Source: Balaenoptera acutorostrata
Lineage: Eukaryota; Chordata; Mammalia; Artiodactyla; Balaenopteridae
DNA length: 64,000 bases
Direction of reading: 5' to 3'
Assembly: GCF_949987535.1 (NCBI RefSeq)
Contig: NC_080066.1
Coordinates: forward strand, 90,787,600 to 90,851,599
The translations under genes and the position numbers were made by a program. The notes below the pieces were generated by a model. That model made no database searches, was not told the origin of the DNA, and saw only the letters and a list, made by a program, of their open reading frames with translations. Position 1 is the first letter of the stretch. Every line of letters begins with the position of its first letter. This document shows, in pieces, positions 46,281 through 57,040 of the stretch.

Positions 46281-46434
46281 TATGTGGAATGCAAAAAATA
46301 ATACAAATGAATGTATATGTAAAACAGAACCAGATTCACAGATGTAGAAAACAAGCTTGTGGTTACCAAAGGGGAGAGGGTAGAAGAGAGGGACAAATTA
46401 GGGATTGGAACTAACAGATATAAACTACTATGTA

Positions 46435-46763
46435 GGGCTTCCCTGGTAGCGCAGTGGTTAAGAATACACCTGCTAATGCAGGGGACACGGATTCAAGCCC
46501 TGGTCTGGGAGGATCCCACATGATGCGGAGCAACAAAGCCCATGCACCACAGCTACTGAGCCTGCACTCTAGAGCCCGTGAGCCACAACTATTGAGACTG
46601 CGTGCCACAGCTAATGAAGCCTGTGCACCTAGAGTCCATGCTCCGCAACAAGAGAAGCCACTGCAATGAGAAGCCCATGCACCGCAACTAGAGAAAGCCC
46701 TCACACAGCAATGAAGACCCAATACAGCCCAAAATAAAATAAAATAAATAAATAAATAAAAAC
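46435..46763 (+). mobile_element. CHR-type tRNA-Glu SINE
   Basis: Plus strand: head gggcttccctggtagcgcag with box A-like tagcgcagtggtt, box B-like ggattcaagcc near 46489, a body with repeated gagccacaac/ccgcaac blocks, and an (AAAT)n tail. Flanked by actatgta at 46427-46434 and 46766-46773. The L1 3' UTR continues on both sides. Confidence 0.92.
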
Positions 46764-46949
46764 AAACTATGTATAAGACAAGTAAGCAACAAGGGCATAT
46801 TGCATGGCACAGGAAATTATAGCCAATATCTTATAGTAACTGATAATGGAGTATAATCTGCAGAAATACTGAATCACTATGCTGTACACCTAAAACTAAT
46901 ATAATATTGTAATTCACCTATACTTCAATAATAAACTAACAAGCCCTCT

Positions 46950-49900
46950 GTAGGCCGTAGTGGGTGATAGGAGACATCATTATTGAACTGGGCTCTCTAG
47001 TGTCATAGGGATGATAGAATTCCATAATAGCAGAGTCCAAATGGTGACACATAATAATCAGAGGAACAGTGGAGATAATTACCTAATGGTCATCATGAAT
47101 GAGATGGCAACCAGAGGCCTTGATTCACTGGGATCTTCATTGTGGCTAAGAGCCACAATGTATTTGCAGGTGGGAAATATATAGGAAGATGATGAAATTA
47201 TTTATTATGGAATTTAAAAAAAGATTTCAAGATACAAAGCAGAAGGCTGCTGTCAGTGGTTCAATGTAAAATCACAAACCCTCAACCAATTTCCAGACTT
47301 GAGTCAATTCTCAGACTCAGAGTCCACCCACTGAAGGACAGGTCAGGCACTTCTAAGGGAGGACCCTACATTCCTACTGAAAGTATGTACAAAATATTCC
47401 CCCAATACTTCTTCAAAAAGATCTACATCCGTTAACTCAGGTAACTATATACTGGGGAAAGGGGAGTACTCAGAGATTTTGTGGGCTATTGAATATAGTG
47501 TCTGAGGTGACAGGAATACCAAGGGTGAAAAAATGCCAACCTTGCCCCCATTATGGTGTGGCAGCATGGAGATCAAGTGATAAATGGAGTCCTAGACCAA
47601 GTATATATAAGTATCTCACAGAGGGTCCATTGGATCTGCAGACTACTCTGAGTTCACTTCTCTAGCCCCTGTATGGAATAAATATACTTAGCATCTAACA
47701 AAACTCTTATCTTCATTTTCCAACCTGTGGAGTAAGAGCCTTTATAATAGAAAAGGCCAAATTGAAGCAATCGAAACTATACTCCCCTAGCCAAGATATT
47801 AAATTGTAAGTGATATCATAACCCAGCTGGAACTTCAGAGAATTGAAGATTTAAAGGATAAGGGATGATAGTCCCCAACCTGTCTCTGTTTAATTCACTA
47901 GTATGGCTCTGAAAAAAAACCAGATGGACATGGCAGATGGTGATATACTGCAGTAAATTTAGAAAATGGTAACCCCAATCATAGATGCTGTGCTGAAGAT
48001 CGTATCTTTGCTAGAGCAGATGAACTCAGCCTCTGATTTGTAGTAGCTATTGATTTCTTTAATGTGTTCATTTCAGTACTCATCAGCAAAGAGAATCAAA
48101 AACAGTTTGCACTTACCTGGGATAGATGGCAATATATTTGCACCATCTTGCCATATGGTTCTCCTAGCCCTCCTCCTATCTGCCATAATATAATACAAAG
48201 ACACCTAGATCATCTCAATACCCTATAGGTCATTACACTGGTCCATTATATTGTGGACAAGTTAAAATTAGACCTAGTGATCATGAAAGTGGCATGTGTT
48301 CTACATGGCCTGGTAAGATACATGTATGCCAGAAGATAGGAAGTAATTCCCAAGAGATTCAGGGAGACTGTTGAAGATTTGAGAGATCTTGTGGCAGTCA
48401 TGAATGTACCATTCAGATCTCCTTTAAGAGAACTGGCTGCAGGAAGTTCATAAAGCATAATTGAATCTCAGCTGCTACCACTGGGAACCACCACTGCTTT
48501 TGTGCCAATATCATGTTTCCCCATCTTTTTCCTAGTCAGTAATTGAGAACTGTGGAGGTATAAATGCTGACCCATTCCTATGGTATGTGGGCTGACTGCT
48601 CTAATGGGTAACTTTGACTCATGACTTATATAAGCCTGGCAGCCACAATTTTCTTAGAACTGTGCTTCAGTCTAATAGTTTTCCTTCCCAGTCCTCCTTC
48701 ATTTCCCTTCTTTTATCACGGATGTCAGACTTGCATCATGGTCTGAAGGCCTGCACTGCTCACTCCAGCTTATTCCCCTTTACCTTCCACTAGTATTCCC
48801 TCCCCCAAGTAAATCTCTTGCACACCTAATCCAGTCTTAGTGTTTGCTTCTAGGAGGACCTGAGCTAACACAGGGTCCAAAGATCTGGAGCATACCAGGA
48901 CATATTCTTCAATCTAAAGGACAGTTTATTGCAACTTGTACTTCCTACCACTAAAAAAGGAGCATATATTTTGTAGTATTCTTTGGATTTTAAGAGAGTA
49001 TATACCACACATGGGAATGATCTTCCAAATCATGCCAAATGAAGTAGAATGCTGCCAGTTTTGAGTGTAGCCCCAAGCAACCACTGAGTGTCCATCCACT
49101 AGAGTTATTTATTATAAGCTGAGTATTGTCAGGTCCACTAAGTCTTAAGATCGACTTGGAGCAAAAGCAATCTAGTATATGATGACAACAGGACATTTGG
49201 AGTCCTAAGGGAACAAATAAGTTACACAGATGTAATCCAAACCCCACTGTTGCACGGGTGTCTTCCTTCAGCTCAGACTTATGGTCTCATTGGGGTTTCC
49301 TAATGGCCAGCTGATATACGAAGAAAAAAATCCGGATCACTTACAGATGGGTTGGCTCTATATATTAGTCATAGTTTAAACTGGGCAACTGCTATACTGC
49401 AGTTTCATTCAGGGTGTGGCTGGCAAAACAGTTGTGTAGGGGAATCATTATGGGCAGAAACTTAGGTAGTGGACTTATTTTCACTTTATGTGAAGGGATA
49501 AGTGTTAAGAGCTAAGGACTCTTGGATAGAAAGTTCTACAGGGACAGAAAGTCCTTGGACAGAGAGACTACATGGACTCTTGGACAGAAAAAAAAATGGC
49601 TTAGCTTCATGGTCAGGGTCTAGAAAGAACAAGATTAGAAAATCAGAGACAAGGAATTCTACAGAAGAAGGATGTGGAAGAAGGATGTGGATACTCCAAA
49701 AAGAGTAAGCACAGAGTGTGAGGATTTTTTAGGTTAATGGCTACCAGATAATGCAGAGGAGGCACTGAAAAATCCGGTAAAAAGTGTGACCCATCCAGTA
49801 GAGATCAGTCAATCTCTATCTTTGGCCACCCACCCCAGTGCTTATACAATGGGATGATGAATGGAATAGTTCAGATGGTAAGGATAAAAGGTAGTACATG

Positions 49901-51180
49901 GATTCATCAGTATGGACACCCTCTCGCCAATGCTAACATAGATATTATCACTATTGAATATCCAACTTGTAAGCAGTAAAACATGTGTTGACCTCTCAAT
50001 ATGATGCCATCTTTTGAGGAGAACAAGTTAGCCACTTGATTGGAGAGTTGATTACATATGAACCTTTCCACTCTGGAGATTGCAGTAATTTATCCCAATT
50101 GGAATTTTTATGTGTTCTGGGTGAGTTTGTATTCCCTGCTCACAGCACCTCCGTCAGTATCTGAGGACTCACATAGTTTCTAATTTATTCATAAGGAATC
50201 TTATACAAGATAGTTGCAGAAAAATGACCCATTTTATATCAAAGGAGATGGAATAATCATACTAGCACAAGATCCTCTATCTATCAACTATGATAGATGG
50301 GTATATCTATGATATGCCATATCACCTGGAAGCTGCAACCCTGATAAAATTTTATAGTGTCTCTTTTAATATTCAGTTAAGGTACTAGCTTGGGGATAAC
50401 ACTCTGCAAGTTTAGAGTGTTATCCTTTAAAGTGCGGTATATATGATAAACCAATTGCCTTTTTATTTTCTGTGTCCCAAATATTTAGATTATATGGGTC
50501 CAGAAACCATAGGTTATAAATAGGATTAATCTTCCTTACCATCAGTCCATGTGATCCAGTTGACAAATTTGTAATTTCCATACTCACAACTTTAGGCTCC
50601 TCTAGATTAGAGGTCCTGGTTCCCATGGGTGTAATATTTCTACCAGGGTGATAGTAAGTATTTAATTGAATCTAAAAAATGACCGCCATCTGATCATTGT
50701 GGGCTCCTCTTGCCAGTGGACCAACAGGCAAAAACAAAGAAGAGTTCCCATACTGGCTAGAGCAATACAGCTAGTGAATATAAATGAGGAGCTGAGATTG
50801 CTTGAGATTGTCCCCTTATATTAGGGACAGAGAGAAACATGCTTGGAATGCCGAGGGTTCTCTCGTGTACCTCTTGGATCTTGCATGCTTGGTGATAATA
50901 GCAAATGGGCATGATTAAGCAGAGGTTCAGGCCTTGTGGGGATAAAGATCTGTTTCACTCCACTGAGCAAGCAACCTATAAAAGTAGAAATTCTGGATGA
51001 GGGTAAGGGAAGGGGAGATATGAATATTAATTTCATCCTCAAGTTTGACTGAACAAGAGTGACTACTTTGTCTTACTGAATTCCTGTTTTAGGGTTTTTT
51101 TTTTTTTTGAGGTTGTGAAAGGCTAATACCTTTAAGAACCAGATATAGGACATGGTGAACTTAAAGTGGGGCAGAAGGAG
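46950..51180 (+). pseudogene. ERV-L-type provirus internal region, decayed pol
   Basis: An ancient endogenous retrovirus, plus strand, with no env that I can recognise and no frame above about 85 residues. By order and recognisable wording: protease/RT start at about 47260-48100, RT palm at about 48100-48440, interruption by an LTR, the RT/RNase H join at about 48890-49080, RNase H at about 49260-49500, and integrase and C-terminal part at about 49730-51080. The active-site box at 48247-48258 reads Tyr-Ile-Val-Asp, so the first of the two usual aspartates is lost. It is long dead and heavily mutated. Class assignment (ERV-L/HERV16-like) is from recognition, not a search. Confidence 0.65.
48480..48873 (+). 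mobile_element. Solo LTR nested in the ERV-L pol region
   Basis: Pol-like sequence stops near 48470 and resumes near 48885. Between them is an LTR-like unit starting tgggaaccacc, with a TATA box (cttatataag, 48625-48634), a pyrimidine-rich stretch, aagtaaatctcttgc as a polyadenylation-type region, and a ctaacaca end. No clear 4-6 bp duplication was seen. Confidence 0.5.
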
Positions 51181-51394
51181 CTCTGAATGATACACACGAT
51201 GAAAGGTAATGTTGTTGGAGCCCTGCTCATACCATTGTTCCTACCCCAGAGGTCATATGCAACGTTGTTGGACAGTTTCTATACATACCAACAATGGACT
51301 ACCTCAGACACCTGCATCTCTATGCCTGAGATTTTTCTCTGGCTGTGGGGACAAATTTATCCTATAGACACAGGCAGGACAGAAATTCCAGAGA

Positions 51395-51965
51395 GGTAAT
51401 ACTTGCTGTATTTAGTTCTAAAGATAGCCACAAATTCTTTGAGACTCCTCCCATCAAGAAGTGGGGTTTCTTCCGCCTCCCTTGTATCTGGGCTGGCTTT
51501 GGTGACTTGCTTGAAGTAGAAGTGATGCGGCATGCTTTCTGAGGCTAGGTTAGAATTTAACGTGCAGATTCTACCTTTTTTCTCATTCTTGGGACCTGAG
51601 CCACAATATAAGAAATCCAACTACCTTTAGACTTCCAGGATATGAGGAAGCCATATAAATAGACCGCAAGGTATTCTAATTGCTAGCCTCAGCTGACACC
51701 ATCATTTGATTCATCCCAGAGCAAGTCCAGATAAGATGAAAGAAGCTTCCAATGTTTCTGGTCCCTTCTGTTTGAGTCACAGTCAGTCATTTGAGGCTTC
51801 TTAGGTAAGTCTCCAGGCATTGTGGAGCAAAGACAAGCCATCTCCAAATTTGTCCTGTCCAAGTTCCTGCCCACAGAACCCATGAACATAATAAAGTGTT
51901 TTGGTTTTTTTTCCAATGCCACTAATTCTTAGGGTTGTTTGTTTCAAGCAATGAACAACCATAAC
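51395..51965 (+). mobile_element. MLT1-type MaLR LTR
   Basis: Contains the familiar MLT1 opening (agatagccacaaattctttg, agactcctcccatcaagaag, tctgggctggctttggtgac) and the closing aataaagtgttttgg...ccactaattctta. Diverged by several indels. Confidence 0.75.
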
Positions 51966-51999
51966 CTGGCCCTAGGATCAACATTTAACCAATGAAAGA

Positions 52000-52265
52000 T
52001 AGGAGGTTGTCAATAAGTACCCAGCTTCTTATATCCTTTAAATTTTGTAGTGTTCTACACAGTATCTCAGGGATTTCCCAGTAGGATTGAGTCCTTCTTG
52101 TCCAAAGAAGCAACCAATTTATAAACATACCCTTTGCTTTGATCTATTCCCTGCTTTTCTTTCTCCATGTCTGACTCTGAATCCTGGGATTCATCTCTCA
52201 AATAAACTACTTGTACCCAAATCCTTTTCTCAAGGTCTGCTCTTACAGAAATTCAAACCAAGAGT
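52000..52265 (+). mobile_element. ERV-L-class LTR, 3' end
   Basis: Ends with ctgggattcatctctcaaat followed by aaactacttgtacccaaatcc and a tctgctcttaca close, the LTR 3' pattern of ERV-L relatives. It may be the 3' LTR of the provirus at 46950-51180, with the MLT1 LTR inserted between them. Confidence 0.5.
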
Positions 52266-52289
52266 GGATCAGTTTTTCCTTTGCTGTTT

Positions 52290-52570
52290 TCTGGTTTTTT
52301 GCTTTCTCTATAGACCATACCTGTCCTCCATGTCATTTATTGAAAACCCATTCTCTCCTCTTTGGCCAGTAGTACCACTTCTGTTACAAATCAAGTGGCT
52401 ACTTATAATTAAGTATTTTTCTGGGATGACTATTCTATTCCATTGATATATTTATCTATCCCTGCACCAATATTAAACATTCCTATCAGTTAGGGCCAAT
52501 CCTCTCATCTCTCTTTCCTTATTCAGGAAAATAAGTGAATATTCATGTTGACATATAAATATTATAATAA
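52290..52570 (-). mobile_element. Old L1M ORF2 fragment
   Basis: The plus strand reads as decayed reverse-complement ORF2 (catttattgaaaacccattc, attccattgatatatttatc, ccctgcaccaatatta). Confidence 0.6.
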
Positions 52571-52574
52571 GTTT

Positions 52575-55268
52575 GTGAGGTTATACCATTAGCCAGACTC
52601 ATCAGGAAAAAAGTGAAAAAACTCAAATCAACAGAATGAGAAATGAAAAAGGAGAAGTAACAACTGACACTGCAGAAATACAAAGGATCATGAGAGATCA
52701 CTACAAGAACCTATGTGCAATAAAATGGAAAACCTGGAAGAAATGGACAAATTCTTAGAAAAGCACAACCTTCCGAGTCTGAACCAGGAAGAAATAGAAA
52801 ATATGAACAGACCAATCACAAGTAATGAAATTGAAACTGTGATTTAAAATCTTCCAACAAACAAAAGCCCAGGACCAGATGGCTTCACAGGTGAATTCTA
52901 TCAAACATTTAGAGCAGAGCTAACACATGTTCTTCTTCAACACTTGCAAAATATAGCAGAGGGAGGAACACTCCCAAACTCATTCTACAAGGCCACCATC
53001 ACCCTGATACCAAAACCAAATATGTCACAAAGAAAGAAAACTACAGAACACTATCACTGATGAACATAGATGCAAAAATCCTCAACAACATACTAGCAAA
53101 CAATCCAACAGCACATTAAAAGGATCATACACCATGATCAAGTGGGGTTTATCCCAGGAATGAAAGGATTCTTCAGTATACACAAATCAATAAATGTGAT
53201 AAACCATATTAAAAAATTGAAGGAGAAAAACCATATGATCATCTCAATAGATGCAGAAAAAGCTTTCAACAAAATTCAACACCCATTTATGAGAAAAACT
53301 CTCCAGAAAGTAGAGGGAACTTACCTCAACATAATAAGGGCTATATATGACAAACCCACAACCAACATCGTTCTCAATGGTGAAAAATTGAAAACATTTC
53401 CTCTAAGATCAGGACCAAGACAAGGTTGCTCACTCTCACCACTATTATTTAACATAGTTTTGGAAGTTTTAGCCACAGCAATCAGAGAAGAAAAAGAAAT
53501 AAAATGTATCCAAATTGGAAAAAAAGAAGTAAAACTGTTACTGTTTGCAGATGACATGATATTATACATAGAGAATACTAAAGATGCTACCAGAAAACTA
53601 CTAGAGCTAATCAATGAATTTGGTAAAGTAGCAGGATACAAAATTAATGCACGGAAATCTCTTGCATTCCTATACACTAACGATGAAAAATCTGGAAGAG
53701 AAATGAAGGAAACACTCCCATTTACCATTGCAACAAAAAGAATAAAATACCTAGGAATAAACCTACCTAGGGAGACAAAAGACCTGTATGCAGAAAACTA
53801 TAAGATGCTGATGAAAGAAATTAAAGATGATACAAACAGATGGAGAGATATACCATGTTCTTGGATTGGAAGAATCAATATTGTGAAAATGACTATACTA
53901 CCCAAAGCAATCTACAGATTCAAGGCAATCCCTATTAAACTACCAATGACATTTTTCACAGAACTAGAACAAAAAATTTCACAATTTGTATGGAAACACA
54001 GAAGAACCCGAATAGCCAAAGCAATCTTGAAAAAGAAAAACTGAGCTGGAGGAATCAGGCTCCCTGACTTCAGAGTATACTACAAAGCTACAGTAATCAA
54101 GACAGTCTGGTACTGGCACAGAAACAAAAATATAGATCAATGAAACAGGATAGAAATCCCAGAGATAAACCCACACACATATGGTCACCTTATCTTTGAT
54201 AAAGGAGGCAAGACTATACAATGGAGAAAAGATAGCCTCTTCAATAAGTGGTGCTGGGAAAACTGGACAGCTACATGTAAAAGAATGAAATTAGAACATT
54301 CCCTAACACCATACACAAAAATAAACTCAAAATGGATTAAAGACCTAAATGTAAGGCCAGACACTATAAAACTCCTAGAGGAACACATAGGCAGAACACT
54401 CTACGACATAAATCACAGCAAGATCCTTTTTGACCCACCTCCTAGAGAAATGGAAATAAAACCAAAAATAAACAAATGGGACCTAATGAAAGTTCAAAGC
54501 TTTTGCACAGCAAAGGAAACCATAAACAGGACGAAAAGACAACCCTCAGAATGGGAGAAAATATTTGCAAATGAAGCAACTGACAAAGGATTAATCTCCA
54601 AAATATATAAACAGCTCATGCAGCTCAATATCAAAAAATCAAACAACCCAATCCAAAAATGGGCAGAAGACCTAAATAGACATTTCTCCAAAGAAGACTG
54701 CCAAAGATTGCCAACAAACACATGAAAGGATGCTCAACATCAATAATTATTAGAGAAATGCAAATCAAAACTACAATGAGGTATCACCTCACACCAGTCA
54801 GAATGGCCACCATCAAAATAGCTACAAACAATAAATGCTGGAGAGGGTGTGGAGAAAAAGGAACCCTTTTGCACTGTTGGTGGGAATGTAAATTGATACA
54901 GCCACTATGGAGAACAGTATGGAGGTTCCTTAAAAATCTCCAAAGAACTACCATACAACCCATCAATCCCACTACTGTGCATATACCCTGAGAAAACCAT
55001 AATTCAAAAAGAGTCATGTACCACAATGTTCACTGCAGCTCTATTTACAATAGCCAGTACATGGAAGCAACCTAAGTGTCCACTGACAGATGAATGGATA
55101 AAGAAGATGTGGAACATATATACTATGGAATATTACTCAGCCATAAAAAGAAACGAAATTGAGTTATTTGTAATGAGGTGGATGGTCCTAGAGTCTGTCA
55201 TACAGAGTGAAGTAAGTCAGAAAGAGAAAAACAAACACTCTATGCTAACACATATATGTGGAATCTAA
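52575..55268 (+). pseudogene. L1 ORF2, RT and C-terminal parts, broken
   Basis: The main frame 53142-54044 (300 residues) holds RT fingers and palm: [51 protein letters not shown] and the intact [15 protein letters not shown] box. A stop (TGA, about 54042) replaces the usual Trp/Gly region. The C-terminal pieces 54285-54725, 54722-54991 and 55026-55268 follow, including the Cys-rich [18 protein letters not shown]. The natural stop is at 55266-55268 (THICGI end). The endonuclease domain is absent. Confidence 0.88.
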
Positions 55269-55483
55269 AAAAAATTAAAATGGTTCTGGAGAACCTAGGG
55301 ACAGGACAGGAATAAAGATGTGGATGTAGAGAAGGGACTTGAGGACATCGGGAGGTGGAAGGGTAAGCTGGGCCAAAGTTAGAGTGGCATTGACATATAC
55401 ACACTACCAAATATCAAATAGATAGTTAGTGGGAAGCAGCCCCATAACACAGGGAGATCAGCTCTGCTTTGTGACCACCTAGA

Positions 55484-55509
55484 GGGGTGGGATAGGGAGG
55501 GTGGGAGGG
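55484..55509 (+). other. G-quadruplex motif in L1 3' UTR
   Basis: ggggtgggatagggagggtg followed by ggaggg: at least five G3 tracts with 1-3 nt loops on the L1 sense strand. Confidence 0.65.
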
Positions 55510-55631
55510 AGATGCAAGAGGGAGGGATATGGGGATATATGTATATGTATAACTGAATCACTTTGTTACACAGCAGAAAATAACACAACAATGTAAAGCA
55601 ATTATACTCCAATAAAGATGTTAAAAAAAAT

Positions 55632-56603
55632 AAAGTCTCTTTTGTCTGATATAAATGTAGCAACTTCTGCTGTCTTTTGGTTACCATTTGCATGGAATAT
55701 CTTCTATCCCTTCACTCCTCAGCTTAAATATGTCCTGATATCTAAACTCTTTTGGGGCTTCCCTGGTGGCGCAGTGGTTGAGAGTCTGCCTGCCAATGCA
55801 GGGGGCATGGGTTCGAGCCCTGGTCTGGGAGGATCCCACATGCTGCGGAGCAACTGGGCCCGTGAGCCACAACTACTAAGCCTGCGCGTATGGAGCCTGT
55901 GCTCCGCAACAAGAGAGGCCGTGATCATGAGAGGCCTGTGCACCGTGATGAAGAGTGGCCCCCACTTGCCACAAGTAGAGAAAGCACTCACACAGAAACG
56001 AAGACCCAACACAGCCATAAATAAATAAATAAATAAAATTCAAAAATTAAAGTCTTTTGTAGAAAGCACATAGTTGAATCTTCTTTTTTAATGCTTTCAC
56101 CCACTCTATATCTTTTGACTGGTGAGTTAAATCCATTTACGTGTAAAGTAACTATTGATAGTTAAAGATTTACTATTGCCATTTTGTTAATTGTTTTTTG
56201 TCTGTTTTGTAGTTCTTTTGTTCCTTTCATCCCCATTTGCTGTATTCCTGTATAAATTGATGATTTTTTGTAGTAATATACTTTGATTCTTTTGTCTTTG
56301 TCTTCATGTCTCTACTATGTTTTTTCTTTGTGGTTAGCATGAGACTTGCTTAAAATTTCTCATAGTTATAACACTCTATTTTAACCTGATAACAACTTAA
56401 CTTCAATTACAAGCAAAAACTCTACACGTTTATTCCCTTCGCTCCACACACACTTTATATTATTAATGTCAAATTTTACTTCTTTTTATGCTGTGTACCT
56501 AGTAACAAATTTTGTCGTTATAGTTATTCTTAATACTTTTTTATCTTTTATACTAGGGTTAAATATGGTTTATTTCCATCATTACAGTATTGCATTATTC
56601 TGT
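55632..56603 (-). mobile_element. Old L1, left part (ORF2 start, inter-ORF)
   Basis: Minus-strand, diverged. It runs from the endonuclease start (ctttcac...ctatatcttttgactggtga) into the long inter-ORF region. It is interrupted by the SINE at 55755-56047 and cut at 56603/61954 by the L1 insertion, beyond which it continues at 61954-63672. Confidence 0.75.
55755..56047 (+). mobile_element. CHR-type tRNA-Glu SINE
   Basis: Plus strand: ggggcttccctggtggcgca head, box A tggcgcagtggttgagag, box B gggttcgagccc (near 55809), a body typical of the whale branch (cctgtgctccgcaacaagag), and an (AAAT)n tail. Flanks taaactctttt (55743-55753) and taaagtctttt (56048-56058) match at 10 of 11 bases. This is the best-preserved Pol III promoter in the window. 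Confidence 0.93.
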
Positions 56604-56619
56604 GTTTTTCTGTATTTTT
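56604..56619. repeat. Target-site duplication, left copy
   Basis: gtttttctgtattttt, identical to 61938-61953; brackets the L1 plus its extra 3' segment. Confidence 0.88.
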
Positions 56620-57040
56620 TTTAAAGATTTGATGAAAGTTCATAATAATGCAATTGAAAAGGAAATTTAGTTATTTCTGAGATATACATTTTAAAGTAAT
56701 AACTTCAAATATGACTTATAACATTATACCAGAACATATAAGATTTTTAGAAATTTCATGTAATGTCTGAAACATTTATATTAACATATATCCATGCAAA
56801 TAACCCAAAGAAAGTTTAGTATTAGTTGTTTTTGTTTATTTGTTTGTTTTTTATACTGCAGGTTCTTATTAGTCATCAGTTTTATACACACCAGTGTATA
56901 CATGTCAATCCCAATCACCCAATTCAGCACACCACCATCCCCACCCCACCATGGTTTTCCCCCCTTGGTGTCCATAAGTTTGTTCTCTACATCTGTTTCT
57001 CAACTTCCGCCCTGCAAACTGGTTCATCTATACCATTTTT

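Larger units (their letters stand above)
41490..46945 (+). mobile_element. Plus-strand L1 with internal deletions
   Basis: The only near-complete L1 on the plus strand: 5' UTR part (41500-41915), ORF1 relic (41919-42830), ORF2 relic (about 43290-46280) and a 3' UTR ending near 46945 with tacttcaataataaac. A SINE splits the 3' UTR. Relative to the other copies, sequence is missing within ORF2 near 43755 (end of endonuclease) and near 45895 (C-terminal third). Confidence 0.82.
52575..55630 (+). mobile_element. 5'-truncated plus-strand L1 (about 3.05 kb)
   Basis: Begins inside ORF2 just before the RT (accattagccagactcatcag) and runs to the 3' UTR and tail (aataaagatgttaaaaaaaa). The 3' UTR type equals that of the L1 at 22323-29425. 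The right flank is an old minus-strand L1. A target duplication was not found. Confidence 0.88.

Noticed and set aside
49502..49708. Lys/Arg-rich 68-codon frame with repeated gactcttggacag units
   Set aside because: Lies in a decayed ERV-L stretch; the small local repeat explains the pattern and no product is recognisable.
55755..55830. tRNA gene with box A and box B
   Set aside because: It is the tRNA-derived head of a CHR SINE with body, A-rich tail and target duplication; no cloverleaf with an anticodon stem was traced.
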